Source: Clostridiales bacterium (lineage in GTDB: Bacteria > Bacillota > Clostridia > Christensenellales > Christensenellaceae). Taken from it: DNA of 33,529 bases. The stretch covers positions 1 to 33,529 of the forward strand of contig SVGZ01000020.1 in NCBI GenBank assembly GCA_015056045.1, written 5' to 3'. This document shows, one piece after another, positions 23,041-32,608 of the stretch (its first letter is position 1; each line of letters opens with the position of its first letter). The notes under the pieces are model-generated. The model was not told the DNA's origin, searched no databases, and saw only the letters and a program-made list of their open reading frames with translations. The position numbers and the translations under genes were made by a program.

Positions 23041-23832
23041 ATGGCAGTAATCTCTATGAAACAGCTTCTCGAAGCTGGTGTACACTTCGGTCACCAGACA
23101 CGCAGATGGAACCCGAAAATGAAGAAATTCATCTTCACAGAACGTTCCGGTATCCATATCATCGACCTTCAGATGACGATGAAGAAAATGGATGACGCTT
23201 ATATGTTCGTTCGCGACATCGCAATGGAAAACAAGCAGATCCTTTTCGTCGGCACAAAGAAGCAGGCTCAGGAATCTATCGAACAGGAAGCTAAGCGCTG
23301 CAACATGCACTACGTTTCCAACAGATGGCTCGGTGGTATGCTGACAAACTTCAAAACCATCCGCGGCAGAGTTGCTCGTCTCGCTTACATCGAAAACCTT
23401 ATCGAAACAGGCGAATCCGCACTTCTTCCCAAGAAAGAAGTTATCAAGCTCATGCACGAGAAAGAAAAGCTCGAAGCTAACCTTGGCGGTATCCGTCACT
23501 TAAATGAGCTCCCCGGCGCACTTTTCATCGTTGACCCGAGAAAAGAAAGAATCGCTGTTGCAGAAGCTCGCGCACTTGGTATTCCGATCGTCGCTATCGC
23601 AGACACAAACTGTGACCCCGATGAAATCGACTATCCCATCCCCGGCAACGATGACGCTATCCGCGCGGTAAAACTCATCGCCGGCAAGATCGCTGATGCT
23701 ATCCTCGAAGGCAGACAGGGCGAACAGGTCGAAGAATACGAAGAAGTCGAAGTTAAGACAGACGAAGAGATCGAAGAAGAAGCTGCAGCAGCTATCGCTG
23801 AAGAAGTAGCAGCAGAAATCGAAAACGCATAA
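23041..23832 (+). CDS. rpsB: 30S ribosomal protein S2
   Basis: The protein has 263 residues from ATG 23041, with AAAGGAGG upstream. Diagnostic stretches are [45 protein letters not shown], and [19 protein letters not shown]. It has an acidic, alanine- and glutamate-rich C-terminal extension of about 30 residues, seen in many Firmicutes. S2 binds the small subunit near the head/body junction and helps recruit mRNA. It is followed 20 bases later by tsf, the usual pair, and its leader is structured. Confidence 0.97.
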   Translation: MAVISMKQLLEAGVHFGHQTRRWNPKMKKFIFTERSGIHIIDLQMTMKKMDDAYMFVRDIAMENKQILFVGTKKQAQESIEQEAKRCNMHYVSNRWLGGMLTNFKTIRGRVARLAYIENLIETGESALLPKKEVIKLMHEKEKLEANLGGIRHLNELPGALFIVDPRKERIAVAEARALGIPIVAIADTNCDPDEIDYPIPGNDDAIRAVKLIAGKIADAILEGRQGEQVEEYEEVEVKTDEEIEEEAAAAIAEEVAAEIENA

Positions 23833-23852
23833 CATTTTTTGGAGGATATACC

Positions 23853-24527
23853 ATGGCAGTAACAATCAGCGCAAGCGCAGTTAAAGAATTACGCGAAAGA
23901 AGCGGAGCCGGCATGATGGATTGCAAAAAGGCACTCATCGAATGCGAAGGCGACATCGAAAAAGCTAGCGATTACCTCCGTGAAAAAGGTCTTGCTAAGG
24001 CTGTTAAAAAGTCCGGCAGAATCGCTGCAGAAGGCATCATTGACAGCTACATCCACATGGGCGGCAAAATCGGCGTTATGCTCGAAGTAAACTGCGAAAC
24101 AGACTTCGTTGCAAGAACAGAACAGTTCAAAGCTCTCGTTCATGACATCTCTCTGCACATCGCAGCTGCAAACCCGATGTTCGTAAAGGCTGAAGATGTT
24201 GACCCCGAAGTAGTTGCTAAGGAAAGAGCAATCCAGACAGCAGCAGCTCTTGAAGAAAACAAGAACAGCGCTAAACCGAAGCCGGAAGCAATCGTTGAAA
24301 AGATGGTTGAAGGCAGAATGAGCAAATTCCTCAAGGAAATCTGCCTCATGGATCAGCCCTTCGTTAAGAACCCCGACCAGACAATTGCAGACCTCGTTAA
24401 GGAAAGCGTTGCTACAATTGGCGAAAACATCCAGATCCGTCGTTTCATCCGTTGGGAAATGGGCGAAGGCCTCACAAAGAAGGTCAACGACCTCGCAGCA
24501 GAAGTTGCTGAACAGATCAACAAATAA
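23853..24527 (+). CDS. tsf: Elongation factor Ts
   Basis: The protein has 224 residues from ATG 23853, with GGAGG upstream. The N-terminal UBA-like domain reads [16 protein letters not shown], followed by the core motif [10 protein letters not shown]-Ts exchanges GDP for GTP on EF-Tu during elongation. It is shorter than the Escherichia coli protein (283 residues), with a single, compact core domain, as in several Clostridia and cyanobacteria. It is co-transcribed with rpsB and ends in a strong terminator. Confidence 0.97.
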   Translation: MAVTISASAVKELRERSGAGMMDCKKALIECEGDIEKASDYLREKGLAKAVKKSGRIAAEGIIDSYIHMGGKIGVMLEVNCETDFVARTEQFKALVHDISLHIAAANPMFVKAEDVDPEVVAKERAIQTAAALEENKNSAKPKPEAIVEKMVEGRMSKFLKEICLMDQPFVKNPDQTIADLVKESVATIGENIQIRRFIRWEMGEGLTKKVNDLAAEVAEQINK

Positions 24528-24542
24528 GATCCGACACAAAAG

Positions 24543-24570
24543 AAAAGCTGAGTTTATCTCAGCTTTTTTT
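24543..24570 (+). terminator. Terminator of rpsB-tsf
   Basis: AAAAGCTGAG pairs with CTCAGCTTTT around TTTAT, followed by a run of T. Confidence 0.92.
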
Positions 24571-24609
24571 GTTTCCCATAAATTCACAGACAGAAAACCG
24601 TTTCCGTGT

Positions 24610-24615
24610 TATAAT
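24610..24615 (+). promoter_or_regulatory. -10 box placed directly before a start codon
   Basis: TATAAT at 24610-24615 ends six bases before ATG 24622, so transcription would begin at or within a base or two of the start codon. No well-placed -35 is visible. Confidence 0.5.
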
Positions 24616-24621
24616 AAGGTT

Positions 24622-25119
24622 ATGAAAAAGATCGTATCACTCCCGCGCAGTGCATTTGCCTTACTGCTCGGCGCATTTCATTTTATATTGCTCACACCTA
24701 TCGCACTCATGCTCGGCTTCAACGTTTCGGATACAGCGATCCTTGCGCTTATTTCCGTTCTTATTTTTCTTGCCATTGGCGATATCAAGGGCGCACTTTT
24801 ACGCAGGCGCTATCGCAATGCAGAAAAAGAACTCGGCGAACCGATCACGCTGAAAGCCAGCATCAGTATTCTTTCGGGGAAAGGTTCCCGCGGCGGCATG
24901 ATGCTTTTAACAAAGGACACGATCCACCTGATCTCACGGCATAAACACCCCTTTTCCCACAAAAAGATCGCTTTTTCCGATCTGAAAGACGCCATCACGA
25001 CAGACCTTTTCCGCATCACGCTGGAAACGGAAAGTGAAAAACTCTATATTCTGGCGCCTAACGCAGAAGGCATCGTCAGAAAAATCAAAGGAGCACTCCA
25101 TGGAAAAACTGAACAGTAA
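24622..25119 (+). CDS. Membrane protein with GRAM/PH-like domain
   Basis: The protein has 165 residues from ATG 24622. The start has no Shine-Dalgarno at a usable distance. Two hydrophobic segments occupy roughly residues 8-55 and a cluster of arginines follows. The C-terminal half alternates short strands (GGMMLLTKDTIHLISRH, KIAFSDLKDAI, ITLETESEKLYIL) and ends in a helix, resembling a GRAM or bacterial PH domain. Such domains in bacteria are poorly characterised. Its end overlaps the next gene by 20 bases, implying co-translation. Confidence 0.7.
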   Translation: MKKIVSLPRSAFALLLGAFHFILLTPIALMLGFNVSDTAILALISVLIFLAIGDIKGALLRRRYRNAEKELGEPITLKASISILSGKGSRGGMMLLTKDTIHLISRHKHPFSHKKIAFSDLKDAITTDLFRITLETESEKLYILAPNAEGIVRKIKGALHGKTEQ

Positions 25120-25525
25120 AACAGAAGCGCTGATGTGCGAACGCTTCGGCAAGGACAATCTCATTGCATTGGCTTCCGTTTATAAAGGGAAACCCTATGT
25201 CCGTGCGGTCAATACCTATTATATGGACGGCAGCTTTTATGTCGTAACGGATGCCCGTTCTTCCAAAATGCTGCATTTTGCGGAAGATCCTTCCTGTGCG
25301 ATCTGCGGCGATTGGTTTATGGCACAGGCTTTTGCAGAAAACCTCGGGCATGTTCTTTTACCCGAACATGAAGAGCGTATGAAAACCCTGCGTGAAGCTT
25401 TCCGCGAATGGTACGCTTTGGGTCATGTCAACGAAGCGGATGAAAACACGATCCTTCTCCGGCTCCGGCTCATAAGCGGCATTCTGATGGATCACGGAAC
25501 AAAACACGAAATCGATTTTACTTAA
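25100..25525 (+). CDS. Pyridoxamine 5'-phosphate oxidase-like FMN-binding protein
   Basis: The protein has 141 residues from ATG 25100, with AAAGGAG upstream. A longer reading to 25034 would lie mostly within the preceding gene. The sequence follows the split-barrel flavin-binding fold: IALASVYKGKPYVRAVNTYYMDGSFYVVTD, then SSKMLHFAEDPSCAICGDW, the typical strand and phosphate-binding loop of PNPOx-like proteins. It may bind FMN or F420 and act as a small oxidoreductase; many such homologues have unknown substrates. It is coupled to the GRAM-domain gene. Confidence 0.82.
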   Translation: MEKLNSKTEALMCERFGKDNLIALASVYKGKPYVRAVNTYYMDGSFYVVTDARSSKMLHFAEDPSCAICGDWFMAQAFAENLGHVLLPEHEERMKTLREAFREWYALGHVNEADENTILLRLRLISGILMDHGTKHEIDFT

Positions 25526-25527
25526 AC

Positions 25528-25566
25528 AAAAAACAGGACTGATTTTTCAGCCCTGTTTTATTTTTT
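25528..25566. terminator. Bidirectional terminator
   Basis: AAAACAGG(a)CTGA pairs with TCAG(c)CCTGTTTT around TTTT, with T-runs beyond both arms. It serves the PNPOx-like gene and the convergent rel operon. Confidence 0.88.
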
Positions 25567-27703
25567 ATGTCGCATTGTGTCTGTAGACCGAGTTGACGCC
25601 TTCGATCTTGCCGATCTTCGTCATGATGCCGTTCAGCTGAACAAGTCCGCTGACCTGCATCTTGATCGTCATGATACAGCTCGAATGATCTCGGTTGAGC
25701 CTTGCGTTGAGCAGCGTCATGTCAATATCTTCGCCCGATAAAACGCCCGTAATATCATATAAAATGCCCGTTCTGTCCGTCGCTTCGATCTGAATGTCAA
25801 CGGCATATTTTGTTTCACCCGGCAAACCCCATTCAACTTCAACTTTTCTCTCATCGGGGAAATCGCGCTTATTGCGGAGGTTTTTGCAATCGACTCTGTG
25901 TACGGTAATACCTCTGCCCTGCGTGATGTAGCCAACGATCTCATCGCCTGGAATGGCATTGCAGCATTTTGAAAGGCGGATCGGCTGATCTTCATGTCCC
26001 TTTGCAATGAGAACGGGATCATGCTCTTCTGCGTGCTGACCGAGCTTGCGGTGGAGCTTTGCCTGGTAAAGCAATCTCGAGAGTACTTGCCCGATCGAAA
26101 GCGCACCGTAGCCAAAGGAAGCGAGCATATCATCGACAGAATTCAGCGAATAGCGATCAAAAATCGGCTCAAGCGCATCTTTTGTGAGCAGTTCTTCCAG
26201 CGTAAAGCCATTTTCTTCGGCAGCTTCACGCAGGATCTCTCTGCCTGCTTTGATGTTTTCTTCTTTTAACTCCCTGCGGAACCAAAGGCGGATCTTGTTT
26301 CTGGCCAGTGCGGTATGAACAAATTTCAGCCAGTCACGGGAAGGGCCTTTCCTCGACATACTTGTGATGATCTCAACAATATCACCCGTCTGCAGCTCAT
26401 AGTTCAGGGGAACGAGGCGGCTGTTGACTTTCGCGCCGATGCAGCGGTTGCCGATGTCGGAATGGATGCTGTAGGCAAAGTCGAGCGGCGTACTGCCCTT
26501 GATAAAGTCCTTGACGTCGCCTTTCGGCGTAAAGACAAAGACGTTGTCGCTCATCATGTCGACCTTCAGTGTCTCCATAAATTCACGGCTGTCCGAAAGT
26601 TCCTGCTGCCATTCGATGATCTCATGCAGCCAGACGAGTTTTTCGCCAAAGGATTCCTCGCTGATGCTTTCGTCCATCTCTTTTTTATATTTCCAATGCG
26701 CCGCAATGCCATATTCCGCAACTTCGTGCATTTCGTTTGTGCGGATCTGCACCTCAAAAGGCGATCCGTCTGCACCGAGAACGGTCGTATGCAGCGACTG
26801 GTAAACGCCCTGTTTCGGCAGAGCGACATAATCTTTGAAGCGATTGGGAATGGGTTTCCAATGCAGATGGATGGCGCCCAAAGCATTGTAACAGGCATAT
26901 TCCGTATCCACGATGACGCGCAGCGCAACGATATCGAAAAGCTCTTCGAAGCTCTTGTTCTGCTCCGTCATTTTGCGGTAAATGCTGTAAATATTTTTGA
27001 GCCTGCCTTCAACGCGCGCATTGATCGCAAACTTCTCCATTTCCTTTTTAACATCGCCGATCAGGCTTTCGATGTGCTGTTCCCTTGCGGTTTTTGTCGC
27101 ATTGAGCTTTGCATGGATCGCAAAATACTGCTTCGGGTTCGTATAGCGGAAGGAAAGATCTTCCATTTCGCCGGCGAGCCTTGTCATGCCGAGCCTCTGC
27201 GCCAAAGGGGCGTAAAGCTCCAGTGTTTCGGAAGCTTTTTCGATCTGTTTCGGACCGCTCTGATATTCCATCGTGCGCATATTATGGAGTCTGTCCGCCA
27301 GCTTGATGATCATGACACGAATATCGTTGTTCGTTGCCAGAAGCATTTTGCGGACAGTCTCTGCCTTCTGCTCTTCTTTGGATTTATTGTGCATTCGGGT
27401 GAGCTTTGTAACGCCATCGACCATGCGTGCAACATCCTTGTTGAAAAGCGCTTCGATCTCTTCCAATGTATATTCAGTATCTTCGACGACGTCATGGAGC
27501 AAAGCAGCCGCAACGGTATTTTCATCCATACCGAGGTCAAGGACGATGCCCGCAACCGCCAGCGGATGAATGATATAAGGTTCGCCGGATTTGCGCTTCT
27601 GATTTTCGTGCGCTTTATCGGCGATCTCGAAACCCAAACGAATAATGCGGTTATCGCGGACCGACGGATATTTATTTAAAAATTCGCTGAAGTATTCGTT
27701 CAT
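25565..27703 (-). CDS. relA: Bifunctional (p)ppGpp synthetase/hydrolase Rel
   Basis: The protein has 712 residues from ATG 27703, which overlaps recJ by 4 bases. It makes and degrades the stringent-response alarmone. The HD hydrolase domain is intact (HPLAVAGI, then HDVVED at about residues 70-75). The synthetase has RFKD, the Mn/charge-type motif of bifunctional Rel, and YQSLHTTV. A TGS domain (VFVFTPKGDVKDFIKGSTPLDFAY) and a C-terminal ACT domain follow. In the synthetase G-loop the usual PKPNGYQS reads PKQGVYQS, a small deviation. Its ribosome binding site AAAGGAGA lies inside the recJ end. Confidence 0.95.
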   Translation of the reverse strand: MNEYFSEFLNKYPSVRDNRIIRLGFEIADKAHENQKRKSGEPYIIHPLAVAGIVLDLGMDENTVAAALLHDVVEDTEYTLEEIEALFNKDVARMVDGVTKLTRMHNKSKEEQKAETVRKMLLATNNDIRVMIIKLADRLHNMRTMEYQSGPKQIEKASETLELYAPLAQRLGMTRLAGEMEDLSFRYTNPKQYFAIHAKLNATKTAREQHIESLIGDVKKEMEKFAINARVEGRLKNIYSIYRKMTEQNKSFEELFDIVALRVIVDTEYACYNALGAIHLHWKPIPNRFKDYVALPKQGVYQSLHTTVLGADGSPFEVQIRTNEMHEVAEYGIAAHWKYKKEMDESISEESFGEKLVWLHEIIEWQQELSDSREFMETLKVDMMSDNVFVFTPKGDVKDFIKGSTPLDFAYSIHSDIGNRCIGAKVNSRLVPLNYELQTGDIVEIITSMSRKGPSRDWLKFVHTALARNKIRLWFRRELKEENIKAGREILREAAEENGFTLEELLTKDALEPIFDRYSLNSVDDMLASFGYGALSIGQVLSRLLYQAKLHRKLGQHAEEHDPVLIAKGHEDQPIRLSKCCNAIPGDEIVGYITQGRGITVHRVDCKNLRNKRDFPDERKVEVEWGLPGETKYAVDIQIEATDRTGILYDITGVLSGEDIDMTLLNARLNRDHSSCIMTIKMQVSGLVQLNGIMTKIGKIEGVNSVYRHNAT

Positions 27704-30072
27704 GATTTCTCTCCTTTCACAATGCTCCTGATGCTGCGGTAGCTTTCGCTTTCCTGCAGAAACTCGTCCATATTATTTATTTCGACGCAGTTACCGCTTT
27801 TTCCCCCGTATTTTATAAAATATTTTTCAGATTTTTTAATTTCTATCAGATTCAGTCCAAAAAGAACATTCACTGCGAACCAGATCTGCTCCGTGGTATA
27901 TCCACCGGCATAGCGGCCGATGTGCGCTGCAAAATCGCGCAGACTTCGGTAACCGAGCCTTTCCGATGCTGCTTTTTTAATGGCCGGCAAGAGTTTTTTC
28001 ATCTCATCCGGTGCAAGGAAAACAGACTCTGCCGTCTTTTTCATGTCAATTTTTAGCCGTTTTGCCTGCGGAACATCCGCCTGCCAAGAACCGATAAAGT
28101 AAATATCACGATAGTTTTTCAGGTCGATATTCTTTTTCCAGCCTCGGAGGAATGCATTATCTGCCGAGCCTTCACGGAAAGAAGCTGTCGGTGGGAATCT
28201 CCTCGCCATGATCTCCCTGCTGTGTTTCAAAAAGGCAGTTTCACCTTCCTGTGTGCCGATGACGACGAGCGTTCCCAAAGGACTCTGCTCAAGCGACTGC
28301 AAAAGTTCCCCGAAAAACTGTTCTTCTTCCAGTTCCTGCGCATGGTCCGCCTTTGCATAAGCCGAAAGCTCTGCAACGATATGCGGCAGATAGGCAAATT
28401 CTTCGCTTTTTGCGATCGAGCGCTTTGCCGCGTGCGAAACGGTAAACTGTCTTGTGCGCTTATCTCTGTAAACATTGATGGAAAAACTTCCCAACAGGTC
28501 CGTTTTTTCGCCTTCGGTAAAGGGTTCTTCTGCACCGAAACGAATCACTTCGATATCGGGATCAGCCACAAGCGAAGCCTTATAATGTTTGCCGCCGCTT
28601 AAAGGAACGATTCCCGTCAGCTCCGTATTTTTCAGCAAAAAGAGCGGTTCGGGGTTATCCTGCCCCATCGGTTCTAAAAGCGAAAGCTGCTTTTCAAAGG
28701 CAAAAGTCAGGTCTTTATACGTCAGCTCTTCATCGTAAACGATCGTTTTTTCAAAATCCGCATCCGTATACAGCTCGTTCAGCTTTTTCTGCCAGATTCT
28801 TCTTGCTTCGGGCAGCTTTTCTTTTTCAAGGGTCAGACCGGCTGCCTGTGAATGACCGCCGAATTTGATATATAAATGCGCCGCTTCGTTTAAGATCTCA
28901 TAGAGGTTAACGCCGCAGGCACTTCTTGCCGAACCTGTGAGTTTGCCATCAACTTCCGTAAAAACGACGGTTGGTCTGCCGAATTGTTCCGCAACTTTTG
29001 AAGCCGCAAGACCGACAAGTCCCGGTTCCCAGCCTTCTTTGACCGCAACGATGACGTTCGGAATGAGCAGATTCTGTTCACGAATGACCTGTGCAGCCGC
29101 TTCCGTAAAAATATCGGTCTGCTTTGCCTGTCTTTCCGCATTCAGATTAGTGAGCCAAAGGGCAAGCTTTTCCCTTTTATCGCGATCGTTCGTCAAAATC
29201 AGCTCGAGCGCAAACTTTGCATGGGAAAGCCTGCCCGCTGCATTGAGCCTAGGAACGATACCAAAGCTGACCTGTCTGCTGGCGATTTTTTCCATTTCAA
29301 TGCCTGCAGCACGGCAAAGCGCTGCGATTCCCGGATTCGGATCATACTTCAATTTTTCAATGCCAAGGCTTGCGATCACACGATTTTCACCCGTCAGGCT
29401 GACGATATCACCGATCGTGGCAATGCCGGCAAGGTCGATATATTTCATCATTTTTTCGCCGAAAAGCGCAGAAACCGTCTTGAAAACGACACCTGCACCG
29501 CAAAGCTCACGGCAAGGATAGCTTTCGTCTTCCGCTTTCGGGTCAATGATATAGGGCGTATCCGGCAATTCGCCCGTTTCGTGGTGGTCCAAAATAATAA
29601 AATCCGTGCCAAAAGATTTTGCCAGTGCCACATCGTCGACGCTCCTGATACCGCAGTCAACGGATATGATAAGGCTGAAACCTTTTTCACAGATTTTTCG
29701 TATCGCATCGGGGTTTGTCCCGTAGCCTTCGGTTTTTCTGTCGGGAATATAGGGCGAGACCAAAGCGCCGTTTTCCCTTAACGCAGAGCAAAGGATCGAA
29801 GCTGAACAGATGCCATCCGCATCGTAATCGGCATAGACGGCGATCTTTTCCTGATTCTTGATCGCTTTTCTGATCCTTTCGCAGCTGATCTGCATATTTT
29901 TAAACAAAAAGGGATCATGGAGGTCATCTTTTTTCGGATGCAAAAAGGCGCGGATATCCGCAATACCTCTGCTGACAAGAAGGCGTGCAAAAGCTGGCTC
30001 CAGCCCAAATTCGCTGCAGCTGCGTTTTACTTTTTCTTCATCAATGCTGCCTTCTCTTTTGATAAAACGCAT
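27700..30072 (-). CDS. recJ: Single-stranded-DNA exonuclease RecJ
   Basis: The protein has 790 residues from ATG 30072, preceded by GAGGG. It degrades single-stranded DNA 5' to 3' in recombination and repair. DHH phosphoesterase motifs are visible: AVYADYDADGICSA, SVDCG, ILDHHET, and the DHHA1 motif KFGGHSQAAGL. The C-terminal region past about residue 560 is an extra ~220-residue segment common in Clostridial RecJ and of unclear role. It lies between secF and rel, the order usual in this operon. Confidence 0.93.
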   Translation of the reverse strand: MRFIKREGSIDEEKVKRSCSEFGLEPAFARLLVSRGIADIRAFLHPKKDDLHDPFLFKNMQISCERIRKAIKNQEKIAVYADYDADGICSASILCSALRENGALVSPYIPDRKTEGYGTNPDAIRKICEKGFSLIISVDCGIRSVDDVALAKSFGTDFIILDHHETGELPDTPYIIDPKAEDESYPCRELCGAGVVFKTVSALFGEKMMKYIDLAGIATIGDIVSLTGENRVIASLGIEKLKYDPNPGIAALCRAAGIEMEKIASRQVSFGIVPRLNAAGRLSHAKFALELILTNDRDKREKLALWLTNLNAERQAKQTDIFTEAAAQVIREQNLLIPNVIVAVKEGWEPGLVGLAASKVAEQFGRPTVVFTEVDGKLTGSARSACGVNLYEILNEAAHLYIKFGGHSQAAGLTLEKEKLPEARRIWQKKLNELYTDADFEKTIVYDEELTYKDLTFAFEKQLSLLEPMGQDNPEPLFLLKNTELTGIVPLSGGKHYKASLVADPDIEVIRFGAEEPFTEGEKTDLLGSFSINVYRDKRTRQFTVSHAAKRSIAKSEEFAYLPHIVAELSAYAKADHAQELEEEQFFGELLQSLEQSPLGTLVVIGTQEGETAFLKHSREIMARRFPPTASFREGSADNAFLRGWKKNIDLKNYRDIYFIGSWQADVPQAKRLKIDMKKTAESVFLAPDEMKKLLPAIKKAASERLGYRSLRDFAAHIGRYAGGYTTEQIWFAVNVLFGLNLIEIKKSEKYFIKYGGKSGNCVEINNMDEFLQESESYRSIRSIVKGEKS

Positions 30073-30137
30073 AAATGCCCTCTTTTTGCCCGAAAACAGT
30101 AATTTTCAGGTCAATTTTCCCGGATTGTTTTCAAATG

Positions 30138-30180
30138 CAAAACCAGCCGAAGCAAGGTCTTTCACCCTGTTTCGGTTGGT
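30138..30180 (-). terminator. Hairpin between secF and recJ
   Basis: A stem of about 12 bp with two mismatches (ACCAACCGAAAC, GCTTCGGCTGGT) is followed by only four T. It could partly end transcription after secDF or mark a processing site. Confidence 0.5.
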
Positions 30181-30217
30181 CAGATTGTTTTATTCTTGAA
30201 TAATTTCGGATAAATTC

Positions 30218-31108
30218 TTATCTTTTCTTCTTTTCGATGCGCATGCGCAGGCCGGACATTGCCCAATAAGAGGAAAGGACAGCCATTGCAGCACCTAAGA
30301 TATACGCAACAAGGAGTTCACGCATCAGCCTTGTCTGGAAAACCATGCCGACAGCTGCGAGTGCAACAAAGGCAACACCGCTGATAAGGAGAAGCTGTGT
30401 AAGCTCATTCTGCGCCATCTTGCGGATCTCTTCTCTTGTGGATTTTCTTGCATCCGTTGTTCTGTCACGGTATGCCGTGATGATCGCGGAAACCGTGCAG
30501 ATGATCATAGCGACAGCTGCGGAAAGGAAGCATGCCGAAATGATGTTCTTGCTGATGTCGATGCGGATGATCATAAGCAGAGCCAGCATAAGGATCGGGC
30601 TTGCCACAGAAGCCGTGAGCATCGAAATCGCTGCGGAAATGCCATAGCGGATCATGAGGTAGATCGCTGCAACAAGAAGTGCCGTGAAAAGCGCAAGAGC
30701 CGGCATAAGGCAATCTTTTAAGGTATAGATCGGGCCGATATATTCGCATTCATGGAGAACTGCGAGGTCGATATCATTGACCGGCGTAACGAATTCTTCT
30801 TCGAGTCTTGCCTTAAATGTTTCGAGGTCAACGCTGATCTCCTGTACCTTTGCGATATAGATGATCGTCGTGTTGGTTGCGTCGGAAATGATCAGGTCAA
30901 GGTTGCCAAGTGTTTCCGGCATTGCCTTTAACTGTTCTTCATAAGAGGATGCGCTCTTTTCAAGAGGCTGGAGCATCGTAATAACAACGCCGCCTGTAAA
31001 ATCGATCCCCTTGGAGAAACCGCCGAAGATCAGACCAATTGCGATCGCGATCACGAGGATCGCTGCTGCTGCGATCATCATCAATTTATATGTTTTCTGC
31101 GTCATCAT
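30218..31108 (-). CDS. secF: Protein translocase subunit SecF (divergent)
   Basis: The protein has 296 residues from ATG 31108. AAGGAGG lies inside the last codons of secD. It has six membrane segments and the N-terminal motif KGIDFTGGVVI typical of SecF. With SecD it helps pull translocating proteins out of SecYEG using the proton motive force. The fourth membrane segment, usually SVNDTVVVFDRIRE, here reads around residues 185-205 as a stretch without that Asp, although YRDRTTDAR follows. The gene sits 3 bases after secD. Confidence 0.88.
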   Translation of the reverse strand: MMTQKTYKLMMIAAAAILVIAIAIGLIFGGFSKGIDFTGGVVITMLQPLEKSASSYEEQLKAMPETLGNLDLIISDATNTTIIYIAKVQEISVDLETFKARLEEEFVTPVNDIDLAVLHECEYIGPIYTLKDCLMPALALFTALLVAAIYLMIRYGISAAISMLTASVASPILMLALLMIIRIDISKNIISACFLSAAVAMIICTVSAIITAYRDRTTDARKSTREEIRKMAQNELTQLLLISGVAFVALAAVGMVFQTRLMRELLVAYILGAAMAVLSSYWAMSGLRMRIEKKKR

Positions 31109-31111
31109 AAC

Positions 31112-32380
31112 TTATGCCTCCTTAGCTTTCTTCGGGAAAGCGCCGTCTGCAACGATCAGCATGCCGCGGAGCACGCCATAGAGGAAGACGAAGCTGACAG
31201 CTGCGGAAAGTGCCAGTGCGCTGGAGAATTCTGCCATCGGGCTCTTTTCAAACATAGCCATGACAACACCTGCGATCAGCATAACGGCATTGAGGTCGAT
31301 GAGCAGTGTATTGTTCTTTCGGAAAGCGGCACGGATCGCCTCACGGATGCTCATAGTTTCTGCGTTTGCCTTGAATTCATTCATAATGGCAAAGAGCATC
31401 GCCGTAAATGCAAATACGCCAACGGCCATTCCGGCAACACCGGAAGGAGAAAGTTTTAAGCGAACAGCTGCAAGAGCAAAGATCAGGCAGATCGCAAACA
31501 TCAGGTAAACGAGATCTGCCAAAAGACCGAAGCCTTTGAACTTGATCACGAGAAGAACAAGCGTTACCGCAATAGCGGCAAGTGCGGAATACATGATCCA
31601 GATGAATACACTTTCGCCCATTGTCGGCATTGCCGAACGAGCCTGTTCAACATGGAAGGTCGCATTCAGAATGCCTGTGTTGAGCTGATAAGCAACGTTC
31701 ATGGTTTCTCTCTTTGTGAAGCCGAGGCTTGCAGCAAACTGACCATCTTTGATGCATTTATTGTACTGTCTTGTCGCGAGCTCAACATCATCGTATTCGA
31801 TGATAAATTCCGCTTCTTTGCCATAATCATCTTTCAGCTTTTCAAATGCCTTTTTGCCTTCTTCGGAAAGCTTGAAGTAAAGCATATAGGTTGTGTCGTC
31901 ATATTTCAGGATGTCTGCTGTTCCCGGTTCAATAGCGGCATTATCGATAAGGTAATTGCCTTCTACATCATAGAACTTCATGATGCCTTTTTCGCAGATA
32001 TACTGCGTGAGGTCACCGCTGTCGCTGATCTCTTCATAATCATCCGTGTACATTTCGATACGGATCTTATCATCATCTTCTCTGGTCATGGTAATGTCAT
32101 AGAAACCTCTGGCATCGAGTCTCTTTTCAAACATTTCCATTGCTTCGAGAACGAGCGCATCATCAGCCTTGGGTTTCTCTTCATCTTCTTCAAGATCTTC
32201 GATATAAGGCTCAACGCGCAGCGTAACGGCTGTACCGCCGTTCAGCTCAACGGAGCTTACAAGACCGTATGTCGGTCTGAAGGTATAGGGGCCCTGCTGG
32301 ACACCAACGAAGACGACAAATGCAAGACCAGCCGTCAAGACGATTGTCAATAGAAGAATAAGCAAATTGCGTACTCTCAT
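31112..32380 (-). CDS. secD: Protein translocase subunit SecD (divergent)
   Basis: The protein has 422 residues from ATG 32380. A longer reading includes the ribosome binding site AAGGAGG and is rejected. Membrane segment 1 lies near residue 10. The periplasmic P1-like region follows (LNGGTAVTLRV near its start), and the C-terminal half carries five more membrane segments. The RND-type fold and place before secF identify it. Around residue 317 the conserved GMAVDAN segment reads GMAVGVFAFTAML, so the usual proton-relay aspartate is missing. It is transcribed from a strong promoter in one unit with secF, recJ and rel. Confidence 0.88.
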   Translation of the reverse strand: MRVRNLLILLLTIVLTAGLAFVVFVGVQQGPYTFRPTYGLVSSVELNGGTAVTLRVEPYIEDLEEDEEKPKADDALVLEAMEMFEKRLDARGFYDITMTREDDDKIRIEMYTDDYEEISDSGDLTQYICEKGIMKFYDVEGNYLIDNAAIEPGTADILKYDDTTYMLYFKLSEEGKKAFEKLKDDYGKEAEFIIEYDDVELATRQYNKCIKDGQFAASLGFTKRETMNVAYQLNTGILNATFHVEQARSAMPTMGESVFIWIMYSALAAIAVTLVLLVIKFKGFGLLADLVYLMFAICLIFALAAVRLKLSPSGVAGMAVGVFAFTAMLFAIMNEFKANAETMSIREAIRAAFRKNNTLLIDLNAVMLIAGVVMAMFEKSPMAEFSSALALSAAVSFVFLYGVLRGMLIVADGAFPKKAKEA

Positions 32381-32471
32381 ACGGGTATTTTTCCTCCTTA
32401 CTGCATGGGCTTTATCTCTTTTCTCTATGCCCACGCTTCACACCGAAAAAGATACAGTGTGATACCCTATC

Positions 32472-32500
32472 ATTATAAAGCCCGACCGCAACTTAGTCAA
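32472..32500 (-). promoter_or_regulatory. Promoter of secD-secF-recJ-rel operon
   Basis: On the minus strand TTGACT (32500-32495) and TATAAT (32477-32472) are separated by 17 bases. The leader is about 85 bases with a small hairpin (TCACAC/GTGTGA). Confidence 0.87.
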
Positions 32501-32561
32501 TTCTTCTTGCCAAAACTGGCAAAAATTCACCATTTTGAATAACTTTTGCCAAAACTTTTGC

Positions 32562-32600
32562 CCAAAACAAAAAGACCGGCTGCAAAATCTGCCGATCTTT
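32562..32600 (-). terminator. LysM gene terminator
   Basis: AAAGATCGGC pairs with GCCGGTCTTT (one wobble) around an AGATTTTGCA loop, followed by TTGTTTTG on the minus strand. Confidence 0.85.
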
Positions 32601-32608
32601 GCTCATAT

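Noticed and set aside
26315-27679. Long open frame on the plus strand opposite rel
   Set aside because: It has no motif, no ribosome binding site and covers a conserved Rel gene; it arises from codon bias.
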